Of a DNA stretch of 64,000 nucleotides, positions 54,408-62,984 are shown one piece after another. The notes beneath the pieces are model-generated. The model saw only the letters and a list, made by a program, of their open reading frames with translations. It did not search any database and was not told the DNA's origin. Position numbers and translations under genes: made by a program. The stretch is from assembly GCF_005116455.1 (NCBI RefSeq), contig NZ_SWBP01000007.1, positions 1-64,000 on the forward strand, written 5' to 3'. Origin of the DNA: Pedobacter cryophilus. GTDB lineage: Bacteria; Bacteroidota; Bacteroidia; Sphingobacteriales; Sphingobacteriaceae. The stretch's first letter is position 1. Each line of letters opens with the position of its first letter.

Positions 54408-55976
54408 CTACTTAATAATCTGATTTTCTATTCGGTAAAAGTCAAAATCTACAAAGCCACCTGTATTTTTGGTTGAATAATTAAATAATCCATATCTATA
54501 CCCCATAAAATGTGGAATGGTATAACTCATTTTTAATGGTTTGCCAATAGCGTTCCAGATTTTACCATCTAAACTGTAAAAGAAGTTTGCTACATCTTTT
54601 CGATTAGTAAAATCACAGTCTGCTTTTAAATAAACTATGTTTTGCGTTAAGAGTACTTTTTCTTGCTCAACCGCTTTACCACTTTCTGCATTCACAACAA
54701 CAATAGATTTTACTCCATTTTCATACTTTACACCTACTAAACCATACTTACTTTGCAGTAAAGCTAGGCCTGCAAAATCGCCATCTTTCATATTGCTTAA
54801 CTCAATTAATGTATTTGCTGATGATTGCGGACCAATAGTGCGTTGTGTTAACGTATTTTTAGCTTGTAAAAATGCGGTGTCTAATCTGCCTGTTTTAAGT
54901 CTTAAATATCCTTTACGCTCCGTAACCGACCATAATTGATGATCTGGATTGTGATTCCATTGCCAAACTAAAGGCAAAGCTTTATCTTTCTTTTTGCGCT
55001 TGAATTTGTCAGACGCAACAATATTAGGAATTAAGCCTTTGCTTGCTGGTAATTCTAAGGTTTGAGGAACTTTTCCGTTTTCGCCTAAGACAGGCCAACC
55101 ATCTTCCCACTTTACTGGAACTGTGTAAGGAATACGACCAACAGAACCAAAATCTCTAAACAAATAAGCGTACCAAACACCTTCAGGCGAATCAATTAAT
55201 CCACCTTGAGCAATACCCATATCTTGCAAAGCAACTCTGCCCTCATAAGGACCGTTGATATTATCAGCTCTATGAATTACAACTGTACGCATTCCGCCTC
55301 TAGGCCAAGTAATGTTTACCAAATAATATTTATTGTTTACTTTAAAAAGTTGAGATCCTTCTGCAGGAAGACCTCCATTTGAACCCGATGGAGCACTTGC
55401 ATTTTCAATAATTACCTTTTCTGAAGTCCCAGGTCTTACTCCAGAAACATCTTCATTAAGTTCAACCAATTTAATTTTTCCTGCTCCGTAAACTAAATAT
55501 ACCTTTCCGTCATCATCAAAAAATAAAGAATGATCATGATAACTCGGTCTAAATGAAATTGATTTCCAAGGACCTTTTTCTATATTATTTGTGCTATAAA
55601 TATGTGTTTTACCAGTGCTCTGAGAAAAAGTGCTTACATAATATATTCCTTTATGATACCTAAAACTACTCGCCCAAGAACCTCGCCCATAAGTATTTTT
55701 TCCATTATCGAGATTCAATTCATCGTTACTTTCTAAAACATCATAAGCATAACTCACCAGTTCCCAATTCACTAAATCTTTTGATTTCATGATAGGTAAA
55801 CCCGGGCTCATGTGCATGGTAGTGCTACTCATATAATAAGTATCGCCAACCCTAATCATTGATAAATCTGGCACATCAGCAAACATGATAGGATTTTGAG
55901 CTCTTGATTGCGCCCAACTTTGATTGTTGGCTAGTAAAAAAAATAATGCAACAATACTTAAAAATAATTTTTTCAT
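54408..55976 (-). CDS. GH43 alpha-L-arabinofuranosidase/beta-xylosidase (subfamily 12-like)
   Basis: A 522-residue secreted enzyme. The ATG at 55976 gives the signal peptide MKKLFLSIVALFFLLANNQ cleaved near SWAQ; an ATG at 56000 adds eight residues. Catalytic acids: Asp in MFADVPDLSMIRVGDTYYM (near 38), Asp in SYHDHSLFFDDDGKVY (near 150) and Glu in PAEGSQLFKVNNKYY (near 208). The 'ADVPDLS' opening is characteristic of GH43_12 arabinofuranosidases rather than the 'ADPs' of xylosidases. A C-terminal DUF1349-like sandwich covers about 320-520. It is followed upstream on the same strand by an esterase gene with an 83-bp gap and may be co-transcribed with it. Confidence 0.9.
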   Translation of the reverse strand: MKKLFLSIVALFFLLANNQSWAQSRAQNPIMFADVPDLSMIRVGDTYYMSSTTMHMSPGLPIMKSKDLVNWELVSYAYDVLESNDELNLDNGKNTYGRGSWASSFRYHKGIYYVSTFSQSTGKTHIYSTNNIEKGPWKSISFRPSYHDHSLFFDDDGKVYLVYGAGKIKLVELNEDVSGVRPGTSEKVIIENASAPSGSNGGLPAEGSQLFKVNNKYYLVNITWPRGGMRTVVIHRADNINGPYEGRVALQDMGIAQGGLIDSPEGVWYAYLFRDFGSVGRIPYTVPVKWEDGWPVLGENGKVPQTLELPASKGLIPNIVASDKFKRKKKDKALPLVWQWNHNPDHQLWSVTERKGYLRLKTGRLDTAFLQAKNTLTQRTIGPQSSANTLIELSNMKDGDFAGLALLQSKYGLVGVKYENGVKSIVVVNAESGKAVEQEKVLLTQNIVYLKADCDFTNRKDVANFFYSLDGKIWNAIGKPLKMSYTIPHFMGYRYGLFNYSTKNTGGFVDFDFYRIENQIIK

Positions 55977-56059
55977 GTTTTGATAATGAGTTATTTGCAA
56001 TCATAACATCCTAGTTAGGAAGCTCTGATTTGCTATAGTAATTTAAGATTTTGAAATGG

Positions 56060-56953
56060 CTACCATCCATATTTCTTCATCCAATCGTAAAATGGAAGCA
56101 TCCAAGTATCATGTTTAAAAATAAAACCATGACCTCCTTTTGGGTAAATATGCAATTCTGTTGGGACCTTTAGTTGTTTCAACCTTTGGAAATAAACTAT
56201 ACTGTTTTCTACATCTACCAAAGTATCATCTGCTGCATGTATCACATACGCAGGCGGACTTTGAGCATTTAATTGCATCTCGTTTGAAAAATTATCTAAT
56301 ACACTTTTAGAAGGATTTTTGCCAAGTAAATTGGTTCTAGAATCAGGATGCGTTAAGCTATCCCGCATGCTGATTACAGGGTAAATTAGAACTTGAAAAT
56401 CGGGTCGAAGGTTGATTTGATTTCCATTTTCGATTAATGATTCTTGATAATGCGTTGCTAAGGTTGATGCTAAATGCCCTCCAGCAGAAAAACCCATCAC
56501 GCCCACTTTATTAGGATTAATACCCCATTTTAAGGCATTCTCTCTGATTATTTTAATGCCTTGTTGCGCATCTTGAAGAGGTCCATTTTTTTTATCAATC
56601 ATTAATTCATCATCAGGTAATCTATATTTTAAAACGAAAGCTGTGATCCCTCTGCTAGCTAATTGCTTTGCCGTATTCACTCCTTCTCCATCATAAACTA
56701 AAACTTTATATGAACCACCGGGGCAAATTAAAATCGCTGTTCCGGTTGCTATGTCCTTTTCAGGAATAAAAACTTGCAATGTGGGTTTAATTACTTGAGA
56801 AATAATACCTGCTTTTGAAACCTCAACAGTTTCATTTGAAATAGGCTTTTTAGAATTTGGAATCTCCTTGGGATATAAATCAATAAAATTTTGAGCTGTT
56901 GTTTTGAAAGTACTTAATAAAATAAAAATGCTTACAATTAAAAGTGCCTTCAT
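56060..56953 (-). CDS. Secreted alpha/beta-hydrolase, probable acetylxylan/feruloyl esterase
   Basis: A 297-residue alpha/beta-hydrolase with signal peptide (about 1-20, ending TTAQ). The oxyanion motif ILICPGGSYKVL, nucleophile GFSAGGHLAS (Ser near residue 154), acid Asp in HAADDTLVDVENS and His in YPKGGHGFIF form a complete triad in the usual order. It resembles the small esterase of the BD-FAE/Axe type found in Bacteroidota xylan loci (CE1-like or unclassified). Substrate (acetyl or feruloyl xylan) cannot be decided from the sequence. It is the last xylan-locus gene; the accessory region begins about 280 bp upstream of it. Confidence 0.85.
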   Translation of the reverse strand: MKALLIVSIFILLSTFKTTAQNFIDLYPKEIPNSKKPISNETVEVSKAGIISQVIKPTLQVFIPEKDIATGTAILICPGGSYKVLVYDGEGVNTAKQLASRGITAFVLKYRLPDDELMIDKKNGPLQDAQQGIKIIRENALKWGINPNKVGVMGFSAGGHLASTLATHYQESLIENGNQINLRPDFQVLIYPVISMRDSLTHPDSRTNLLGKNPSKSVLDNFSNEMQLNAQSPPAYVIHAADDTLVDVENSIVYFQRLKQLKVPTELHIYPKGGHGFIFKHDTWMLPFYDWMKKYGW

Positions 56954-57193
56954 TTTTGATTTCGTTTTTTATAGTTTATGTGGAAAATAAAACCTTCCAA
57001 ACTCTTATGATTTTGATTGCTTTTAATATTTAGCCTGAGTCAAAAATAGTTTTTTGTAAGAGATTTGAATAGGAGGATAGTAAAAACTAATAGCCTAAAT
57101 GTTCAATTTGACTTTTTTGAAAAGGATTATTTTTAATAGATTTATTTACGGTTAAAAATAATAGCAGAGGGAAAATAGAAATTTATATAAAGC

Positions 57194-57226
57194 AAAAAGC
57201 CGCTAAACTTATCGTAAAGCGGCTTT
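57194..57226 (-). terminator. Terminator at the left edge of the accessory region
   Basis: AAAGCCGCT (57196-57204) and AGCGGCTTT (57218-57226) form a 9-bp stem. The minus strand continues into Ts, so it would end the DUF3883 operon, or originally a tRNA whose acceptor end it follows. Confidence 0.75.
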
Positions 57227-57237
57227 GTAGCCCGTAG

Positions 57238-57349
57238 GGAAAAACGAACCCAATTTTTGTCTATTTAAAGTGCCTTTACTAACCAAAAACACCTGTTTTC
57301 TGTTCACAAATGTTCAAATCCTTTTACCCAAAAAATTTACCCTATTTTA
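57238..57349. repeat. 112-bp direct repeat, copy 1
   Basis: It matches 61394-61505 at 111 of 112 positions (only T versus C, in GAACCCAATTTT[T/C]GTC). It begins GGAAAAACGAACCC and ends with CCCTATTTTA, just past the stop codon of the DUF3883 gene. GTAG also matches seven bases to the left (57227-57230 and 61383-61386), leaving a 7-bp variable spacer CCCGTAG. Confidence 0.95.
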
Positions 57350-57356
57350 AATAACT

Positions 57357-58652
57357 CTAAATTATCTTTTTTGCTCTCATACTTATCTTATAAGCAGTAG
57401 GACTAATATCTACGCCCACATTTTTTGGTGAGAATGGATTACCCAAATCCCATATTTTAGGGGATAAACTAAATATATCGAATACATAATAAATACAGTA
57501 ATTTGAAAGAGTTTCGGCTTGAGACAATTCGAAGGCAGTTATAAAGAAATTGGGGTCAGCCTTCATTTTTGAGGTTGACTTAACTTCAATATACTTCTTC
57601 TTATTATCTAAAGTCCAAGATACAATATCATAACCTAAGCTATCATTTTTTCTAGCAACCCATTTAACTTTCTTTGCTAAATCAGGTCTCCCATTTTCTA
57701 TTAAATATTCTTTTTCCCATATTTCGACGACATGCTCTCCACGGTCACCAATAGCTTTATTCCTAAGGTTTAATTTCTCATAATTTTTCTTTTTTAATAA
57801 TAGCGAGCTTCTTCTTTTTTTATCTGGAATGATAAAGTCTTTGTCTATTTCTAAGCCTGTGATAAAACTAGGATTAAGTTTACCTATTTCTGGAAATTTA
57901 GGAGCTTTATCCTCTTCATTATTTAAGCTAGTATTATATAAATACGTATAGAGTTCATCATTTATGAACATTGCAAATTTCATTAAAGACCATGGTTTCA
58001 TTACATCGTCTTCATTTTTCCATTTTATTAGGCGTAATTGATTGTAAATTGGTTCTTCAATAAGACTAGCTTCGTCATCCAAATTAAAATACATCAGTAT
58101 TTCATTTAGATACTCTTTTGAATATATGCTTAAATATTGGTTTGGGAAGTATGTCGCTAACAATTTACCTTTAAACTTATCTGGTATGATTGAAAGAGAA
58201 ATACTTCTGTAGTCGTGATTTAAGCCTAAAATTAATAGGTCGGAAATTTTATGCTTTAAATTTTCAAATGCTGTATTGAAATCATTTCCATACTTATTTG
58301 TGATTCTATACTGTTTTTTAGAATTTTTTCCATATTTACCATAATATGCTCCATATTGGCTTGCGTTACTACCTGAGATTTTACCAAAGTTTTCTAGTTT
58401 TTTTTCCATCCAATAACAAAAGCTTTCTATGTCATCAACATACCTCCTTCCAAGGACATATTCTTCCTTTGTGAGGTCTTTTAAACTCTTAATTGGAAAT
58501 TCGACATAAAAGCTTGCTAATAGGCTTTCTATTTCATTTATTCTTCTATTATCGAAATAATTTAAAAACCTTATTTGGTGTTCTCTAAATATATCAGTTG
58601 TCATTTGGCTTGAAGGGTGAAATTGAAGATAGGTAAAGTTAGGGCTCGACAT
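57357..58652 (-). CDS. DUF3883-domain protein, predicted PD-(D/E)xK nuclease
   Basis: A 431-residue cytosolic protein. The C-terminal third (about 295-425) is a DUF3883/NOV domain: GDRGEHVVEIWEKEYL, then DSLGYDIVSW and KKYIEVKSTSK. The Asp followed by E-x-K is the active-site pattern of the PD-(D/E)xK nuclease fold. The N-terminal two thirds are not recognised; they are charged and aromatic-rich (YGAYYGKYGKNSKKQYRITN near 110), perhaps a DNA- or modification-reading module. DUF3883 proteins are common in restriction and anti-phage islands. I took the ATG at 58652, just after the upstream stop codon; an ATG at 58679 would overlap that gene. Last gene of a four-gene unit. Confidence 0.75.
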   Translation of the reverse strand: MSSPNFTYLQFHPSSQMTTDIFREHQIRFLNYFDNRRINEIESLLASFYVEFPIKSLKDLTKEEYVLGRRYVDDIESFCYWMEKKLENFGKISGSNASQYGAYYGKYGKNSKKQYRITNKYGNDFNTAFENLKHKISDLLILGLNHDYRSISLSIIPDKFKGKLLATYFPNQYLSIYSKEYLNEILMYFNLDDEASLIEEPIYNQLRLIKWKNEDDVMKPWSLMKFAMFINDELYTYLYNTSLNNEEDKAPKFPEIGKLNPSFITGLEIDKDFIIPDKKRRSSLLLKKKNYEKLNLRNKAIGDRGEHVVEIWEKEYLIENGRPDLAKKVKWVARKNDSLGYDIVSWTLDNKKKYIEVKSTSKMKADPNFFITAFELSQAETLSNYCIYYVFDIFSLSPKIWDLGNPFSPKNVGVDISPTAYKISMRAKKII

Positions 58653-58663
58653 GTCGATATGTT

Positions 58664-59623
58664 TTAAAAATAAAACCAAAGAGTGCTATCGAATTTTATC
58701 GGGGTTAGGTTTTTTATTTTTTCAAAATCATGCCTTAATTCGACTGGATATAAGGTTTGAAGTTGAATGACCCGTTCTTTTGACTTCCCCTTCTTGTTAA
58801 ATTCAATTTCTTTAAACCACAATGCAAAATGAGTATCATCCAATTTAAAAAAAAGCTTCTCTTTGTCAAAGCTATTACAATCTACTACTAAAGAGTAATT
58901 TTTTAACATTTCTAATATTTGCTTTGGTAGGTTTTTATGTTCAAAATGTTTAATAGTGTGATAAGATTTTTGTTGATGTTCCATGACTGTCTCAGCAAAG
59001 TGTCTAAAAAGAACATGAATATAAACATAGCTATCAATTACAAACTTATGATTACATATGTTAACAATATCTTCTTTACTATTTCCCTCATCATAGTATT
59101 CAAGAACCGTTAAATAGAGAAATTTACTATGCAAAATTAAACCCTTTCTCAAAAAATTGAAATGATTACTTCCAAAGTGCATTTGGGTGCAATAACTTTT
59201 TAAAGATTTTATCTGCCTATTGGTTTCTATTGCGATATGCCTTTTAATTTCATCAGTTAGACGAAGGTTTTTAATGACAGTTTCTTCCCAAGATAAGAAA
59301 TGCTGATTTAAAAACTCAGCATCTTTTCTTTTTTGAGATTGATTTATTTTTCCATCAAAGTCATAAGCATCTCCCCAACCTTCATGATTATTTATATAAA
59401 GAAGATATTTATCTTGAAATATACAATCGTTACACTGAGAGTATTTTAGGGCATCTATATTTTCATCTCTTTCATTGCGAAATAATTTCAATTTTCCACA
59501 AATATGTCTTGCTTCAGCAATGGTCAATTTCTGATTGGCGTCTAACTTATCTATAAGTTCTTGAGTTATTCTTTGTTGGAGCAAAAAATCCTTATATAGT
59601 AGCTCTTCTCTTGAAAAACTCAT
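58664..59623 (-). CDS. Hypothetical protein, function unknown
   Basis: A 319-residue soluble, charged protein that I do not recognise. Visible features: a short cysteine pair in SQCNDCIFQD (near 83), with another Cys-His region (SYCTQMHFGSNHFNFLRKG near 145) and HVLFRHFAETVMEHQQKSYH near 210, so metal binding is possible. It has no signal peptide and no membrane segment. It is separated by only 2 bp from the small gene upstream, and by about 11 bp from the DUF3883 gene downstream. Co-transcription with a predicted nuclease suggests a subunit or regulator of the same system, but nothing in the sequence proves this. Confidence 0.7.
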   Translation of the reverse strand: MSFSREELLYKDFLLQQRITQELIDKLDANQKLTIAEARHICGKLKLFRNERDENIDALKYSQCNDCIFQDKYLLYINNHEGWGDAYDFDGKINQSQKRKDAEFLNQHFLSWEETVIKNLRLTDEIKRHIAIETNRQIKSLKSYCTQMHFGSNHFNFLRKGLILHSKFLYLTVLEYYDEGNSKEDIVNICNHKFVIDSYVYIHVLFRHFAETVMEHQQKSYHTIKHFEHKNLPKQILEMLKNYSLVVDCNSFDKEKLFFKLDDTHFALWFKEIEFNKKGKSKERVIQLQTLYPVELRHDFEKIKNLTPIKFDSTLWFYF

Positions 59624-59625
59624 AA

Positions 59626-59961
59626 TTAACTAACTTTATAAACATAAAATTTTTTATTCCAGACTGATTGACCTTTGATAACTAAACACTCGTTTTTATT
59701 GTTTTTTGTTGGTCTTACAATTAATGCATCATTGTCCTTCAACAATAATTTTTTAGCTAAATCCAATTTATCAATTTGTGTATCAGCATCAATTTTCCAA
59801 AAAGAATTATTGAATTTAAAATAACCAAAAACGCCTCTATTGCTACCTTTTATTTGACCATCAAGTCTAATATATTCTGGTTTAGATTTCTTTAATGGAG
59901 CAACTAAAGTTTGGTATAGTTCAAAAAATGTTTCGAATCTTTGGGGTTTTGATTTGCTCAT
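59626..59961 (-). CDS. Small hypothetical protein
   Basis: A 111-residue basic protein (MSKSKPQRFETFFELYQTLV...). The ATG at 59961 is preferred; the ATG at 59985 lies closer to the upstream gene and adds eight residues. A predicted alpha/beta fold ends in ECLVIKGQSVWNKKFYVYKV. I find no motif. Its stop codon is 2 bp from the next gene's start codon (59623), which argues for a real, co-translated gene rather than chance. Confidence 0.6.
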   Translation of the reverse strand: MSKSKPQRFETFFELYQTLVAPLKKSKPEYIRLDGQIKGSNRGVFGYFKFNNSFWKIDADTQIDKLDLAKKLLLKDNDALIVRPTKNNKNECLVIKGQSVWNKKFYVYKVS

Positions 59962-60021
59962 AGGTTGTTTTGAGCAATTTAACAATTTTTTACTTTTAAA
60001 GAAACACTATCAATTGAATCC

Positions 60022-60684
60022 TCAATTAATAAACTTATTCTTTTTTGATTTTGTGAAGTTGACAATGACCGAAACTAAAGCAATAAGCCCCAAGACTAAA
60101 ACAGATATTAACTTGAAGTCGATTTTATACGATGTTTTTGAAATCGTATTTAACTCATCTTCCCAATAAATAATACTTTTGTTTTTAGGCACATTCAACA
60201 CAAAATTCTTGATGGAGTCTCTTGAATTTAATGGACATCCAGACATATCAATCTCGACACTTTTAAGCTTTGAAGTTTTGTAAAAAGTGTTTTTTCTCTC
60301 TGTGTTCTTATGACGATGAAAGATTTCAAAATAGATTTGAACGCCATCTTCAAGCTCTGCTGAAACATCCGGTCTAAATGATTTCAATGGTTTTTCTGAA
60401 GTTGAGTTTCGATAATTTAGTTTTTCATATTTTGGGAACACCATAGATTCACTTTCCACAATAATTTCTTTTGCCAATTTGTGTAAAGCTGTTTCTAAGC
60501 CCCCAGAACAATCAGAATCACTATGGTGACTGAAATGCCAATCTTTCTTTTTTCCTTGATTTGCAATTAAAGGCTCTTTACAGCCAAAGCAAGTGCAACC
60601 ACAAGCAAGTCCATTGCCGGAATCTCTAATATGTAAAGCCTTTTGAGTACTGGTATGAAGTCCTATTGTGATTTTTGCTGACAT
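60022..60684 (-). CDS. CoiA-like zinc-ribbon/nuclease protein with C-terminal membrane anchor
   Basis: A 220-residue protein. The N-terminal part (about 18-70) reads like the CoiA zinc module: CGCTCFGCKEPL followed by KKDWHFSHHSDSDCSGG, with Cys and His ligands. A nuclease-like core follows (RPDVSAELEDGVQIYFEI, about 123-140), as in the restriction-endonuclease fold of CoiA. Unlike competence CoiA, it is short and ends in a single hydrophobic helix (LISVLVLGLIALVSVIVNF, about 194-212) and a lysine-rich tail, so the nuclease would be membrane-tethered. First gene of the unit that ends with the DUF3883 gene. A 36-bp element conserved with the next operon lies about 100 bp upstream. Confidence 0.75.
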   Translation of the reverse strand: MSAKITIGLHTSTQKALHIRDSGNGLACGCTCFGCKEPLIANQGKKKDWHFSHHSDSDCSGGLETALHKLAKEIIVESESMVFPKYEKLNYRNSTSEKPLKSFRPDVSAELEDGVQIYFEIFHRHKNTERKNTFYKTSKLKSVEIDMSGCPLNSRDSIKNFVLNVPKNKSIIYWEDELNTISKTSYKIDFKLISVLVLGLIALVSVIVNFTKSKKNKFIN

Positions 60685-60781
60685 TCAATAACTCTAAGTA
60701 TAAATTACTTCGTTTCACTAAATTAGCATGAATTTCCCAACTTTACTTAAAAACCAATAAGATTATCAGTTTAGCCCCCAA

Positions 60782-60817
60782 TCGTTGCGCTCTCAAGCTA
60801 TTAATTGACTTAAATTG
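60782..60817. repeat. 36-bp upstream element, copy A
   Basis: TCGTTGCGC-TCTCAAGC-... TTAAATTG matches 62949-62984 at 29 of 36 positions. Both lie upstream of minus-strand operons (98 bp before the CoiA-like gene, 235 bp before the HTH gene). Confidence 0.7.
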
Positions 60818-61173
60818 AGAGTTCCGGTTCATCTCATCTCTCAATTTTAAAGTTCTAAAGGTTTGTTTGAATCTGGGATAGATATGATATTCTCATCAAA
60901 CAATTTTAGTCATCAAAGCTCAAGCTTTCAAACAACCAATGCTTGGTTATGTGTTAAAACAGTTCTCTTTTATTGGAAACATGGTATTTCCATGAATCTT
61001 TCATCACTTCCTTTGAAGTTCCTACATTCAAATAATCATTTATTCTACATAAATCATAGTAGTATAATTACACTTATCCCCTTTGGGGACAAGCGTAATT
61101 AACTTTGGGAATTTAAAGTGAGTATAAAACATAATTTCTTCAATGCTCAAAGAGCAAAAATTTAGCTTTAAAG

Positions 61174-61198
61174 TCTTTTTAACTGTTCGTTTGTTCGG
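61174..61198. repeat. 25-bp repeat, copy A (remnant of zinc-ribbon gene 3' end?)
   Basis: Identical to 63644-63668. In copy B the minus strand encodes the tail PNKRTVKKK of the zinc-ribbon protein; here the same frame reads PNKRTVKK and then runs into unrelated sequence. It may be a truncated copy of that gene or a recombination block. Confidence 0.8.
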
Positions 61199-61393
61199 AA
61201 AGGTTCTTTGGGTTTGATGAATCAAGTTGATTGACTTGTTATTCTGATTCGAGTGCAGTAGATTATTAGAGAAACTGTTTCATATAATAGTTTTACTCAA
61301 CTCAAGATCAACGAAAACTGATAAATTCTGAGGTATAAAAAAAACGCCGACAATATTAAAATGTTGATTATCAGATCTTTAAGTAGACAGCAT

Positions 61394-61505
61394 GGAAAAA
61401 CGAACCCAATTTTCGTCTATTTAAAGTGCCTTTACTAACCAAAAACACCTGTTTTCTGTTCACAAATGTTCAAATCCTTTTACCCAAAAAATTTACCCTA
61501 TTTTA
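61394..61505. repeat. 112-bp direct repeat, copy 2
   Basis: It matches 57238-57349 at 111 of 112 positions and supplies the stop codon (61503-61505) of the HTH gene. The 7-bp spacer between GTAG and the repeat is ACAGCAT instead of CCCGTAG. Confidence 0.95.
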
Positions 61506-62714
61506 CTTATTCTTATTATAGAATGAAATAAGTGCCCAATTGGATTTGTCATGATTTGTTAAATCTTGATCGTACCTTAAAAAATTATTCTCAGTTTTTA
61601 CGTTTTCAATTAGCAAACTATTTGGGTCTACATCAAGGAGCCATTCATCCGAACCTTCTAAAATAGGATCAAACCAATTAGCCTTTTTTCTAGCCCATTC
61701 AATCCAAGCCATCAAATCCTCTGTTAAAACGTTATTCGCAACAGCATTTTTTTCAACTTGAGTAATATAATCCCGAAGCAAAACAACCTCATTCCATCGT
61801 CTAGAATCATTTAAGACTTTTCTAAAAGAACTAAGCTCAAGTTTTTTCCGATGCTCAAATTCTTGAGCTAACTTCCTTTCTTCATCATATTTACGATGCC
61901 ATTCTTCATTTTTAATACGTTCTATCTCCAATTTTCTACCAAATAGTTCAAGTTTTGCGACTAATTTAGATACTTGTAATTCAATTGGTATTTTTCCATC
62001 CTTACAAGATACTGAAGCTCCAAAGTGTTCGAATTTTAAAATTAAATTCCCATTGGGTCGAAGATTGGTTCTCTCCCAATTGTATTCTTTAACTATTTCT
62101 TTTGTTTGAGATTCTCTAAAAGTCATTTTAACATTCTCACCACCAAGTTGAATAAAACTCTCTCTTTCAGAGACTTTAAATCCAACCCCTCTTTTGCGCA
62201 TAATCTTAATAAAAGTATTTAGAATACATAGTGTTCGATTTAAGTTCTCAGGAGTTACTCGGACATCAAGTACATTTAAGCCGGGAAATGATAACTCACC
62301 TAATTTGTGGAAATCCTTCTTTTTTTCTAATGATTTTTCTAAACTAAGAATTAACGGGTCGGGATCTATTAAAATACTAGGAACTGATAAATCAAGAGAT
62401 AAATCTTGTTCTAGTGATTTTTGTATTGTCATTTGCTCAGAGAGTTCAGATTCAATTATATTCCCACCTTCTCCCCTTATCGATAAACTGAGTGAATCCT
62501 CATCCTTTTCATTATCTAGGAATGGTTTAACTTCAACTTGCTTACCTGCTCTAACTTTACTCCAATATCCTGAATCAGGCAATGGAATATCCATTCTAAT
62601 ACATGCCTTTCTTAAACCTACATCTGAAATATTGTATCTTTTAGAAATAGATAAAAGAGATTCTGACCATACCAACTCATAAAGCTGTCGTCGATTAAAT
62701 AAGATATTATTCAT
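61503..62714 (-). CDS. HTH-domain protein of unknown function
   Basis: A 403-residue soluble protein. I prefer the ATG at 62714 (MNNILFNRRQLYELVWSESL): the residues before it in the open frame have no family-like character. The N-terminus has a helix-turn-helix (RRQLYELVWSESLLSISKRY, NISDVGLRKACIRMDIPLP) followed by GYWSKVRAGKQVEVKP, a motif block that recurs in hypothetical proteins of several phyla. The middle (about 185-260) is a beta-rich region, and a long charged coiled segment follows (IKNEEWHRKYDEERKLAQEF, about 265-300). No enzyme motif is seen. It stands alone, its 3' end fused to the second 112-bp repeat. DNA binding is likely; the role is unknown. Confidence 0.7.
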   Translation of the reverse strand: MNNILFNRRQLYELVWSESLLSISKRYNISDVGLRKACIRMDIPLPDSGYWSKVRAGKQVEVKPFLDNEKDEDSLSLSIRGEGGNIIESELSEQMTIQKSLEQDLSLDLSVPSILIDPDPLILSLEKSLEKKKDFHKLGELSFPGLNVLDVRVTPENLNRTLCILNTFIKIMRKRGVGFKVSERESFIQLGGENVKMTFRESQTKEIVKEYNWERTNLRPNGNLILKFEHFGASVSCKDGKIPIELQVSKLVAKLELFGRKLEIERIKNEEWHRKYDEERKLAQEFEHRKKLELSSFRKVLNDSRRWNEVVLLRDYITQVEKNAVANNVLTEDLMAWIEWARKKANWFDPILEGSDEWLLDVDPNSLLIENVKTENNFLRYDQDLTNHDKSNWALISFYNKNK

Positions 62715-62948
62715 AATTAAAGCAGATGTATTTACAATACTTCTAAAGCAAAATGGGCAACAACTTGGTTTTGAATTGGATTTTGCCTTCAATGTCTTAA
62801 GTAACTGCAAGATAAAAAATTTCACATTTCTTATAATGCATTATCTTGAATTATTTATTTTTAACCTGCAAAATAAATTAAACATTAAAATAGCACCTTA
62901 TTTGCTTGATATCGAAAAAATCAGGGTAATGTTCAACTCGATGACCAG

Positions 62949-62984
62949 TCGTTGCGCCCCCAAGCAATAAACTGTCTTAAATCG
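62949..62984. repeat. 36-bp upstream element, copy B
   Basis: TCGTTGCGC-CCCCAAGC-... TTAAATCG, 29 of 36 positions shared with 60782-60817. Confidence 0.7.

Larger units (their letters stand above)
56954..57356. other. Boundary between xylan locus and accessory region
   Basis: No gene in 403 bp. It holds a terminator (57194-57226), a tRNA-acceptor-like sequence (57227-57250) and the first copy of a 112-bp direct repeat (57238-57349). Confidence 0.6.
60685..61502. other. Gene-free spacer of unit A with repeated blocks
   Basis: No credible gene in 818 bp. In order it holds the TCGTTGCGC block (60782-60817), a small palindrome CATGG-TATTT-CCATG (60980-60994), a hairpin plus TAACTTTG block (about 61064-61115), the 25-bp block TCTTTTTAACTGTTCGTTTG... 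(61174-61198), and from 61394 the second copy of the 112-bp repeat. Confidence 0.6.

Noticed and set aside
60863-61102. 79-codon plus-strand frame in the spacer of unit A
   Set aside because: Composition is that of non-coding AT-rich DNA; it crosses the conserved hairpin and has no ribosome-binding or domain evidence.
61040-61225. Minus-strand frame containing PNKRTVKK
   Set aside because: Only this short tail matches the zinc-ribbon protein at 63630-63962; the rest is unrelated, so I treat it as a repeat or remnant, not a gene.
57238-61505. Reading the two 112-bp copies as a CRISPR or tandem-repeat array
   Set aside because: Only two copies 4.16 kb apart, too long for CRISPR repeats and with genes between them.
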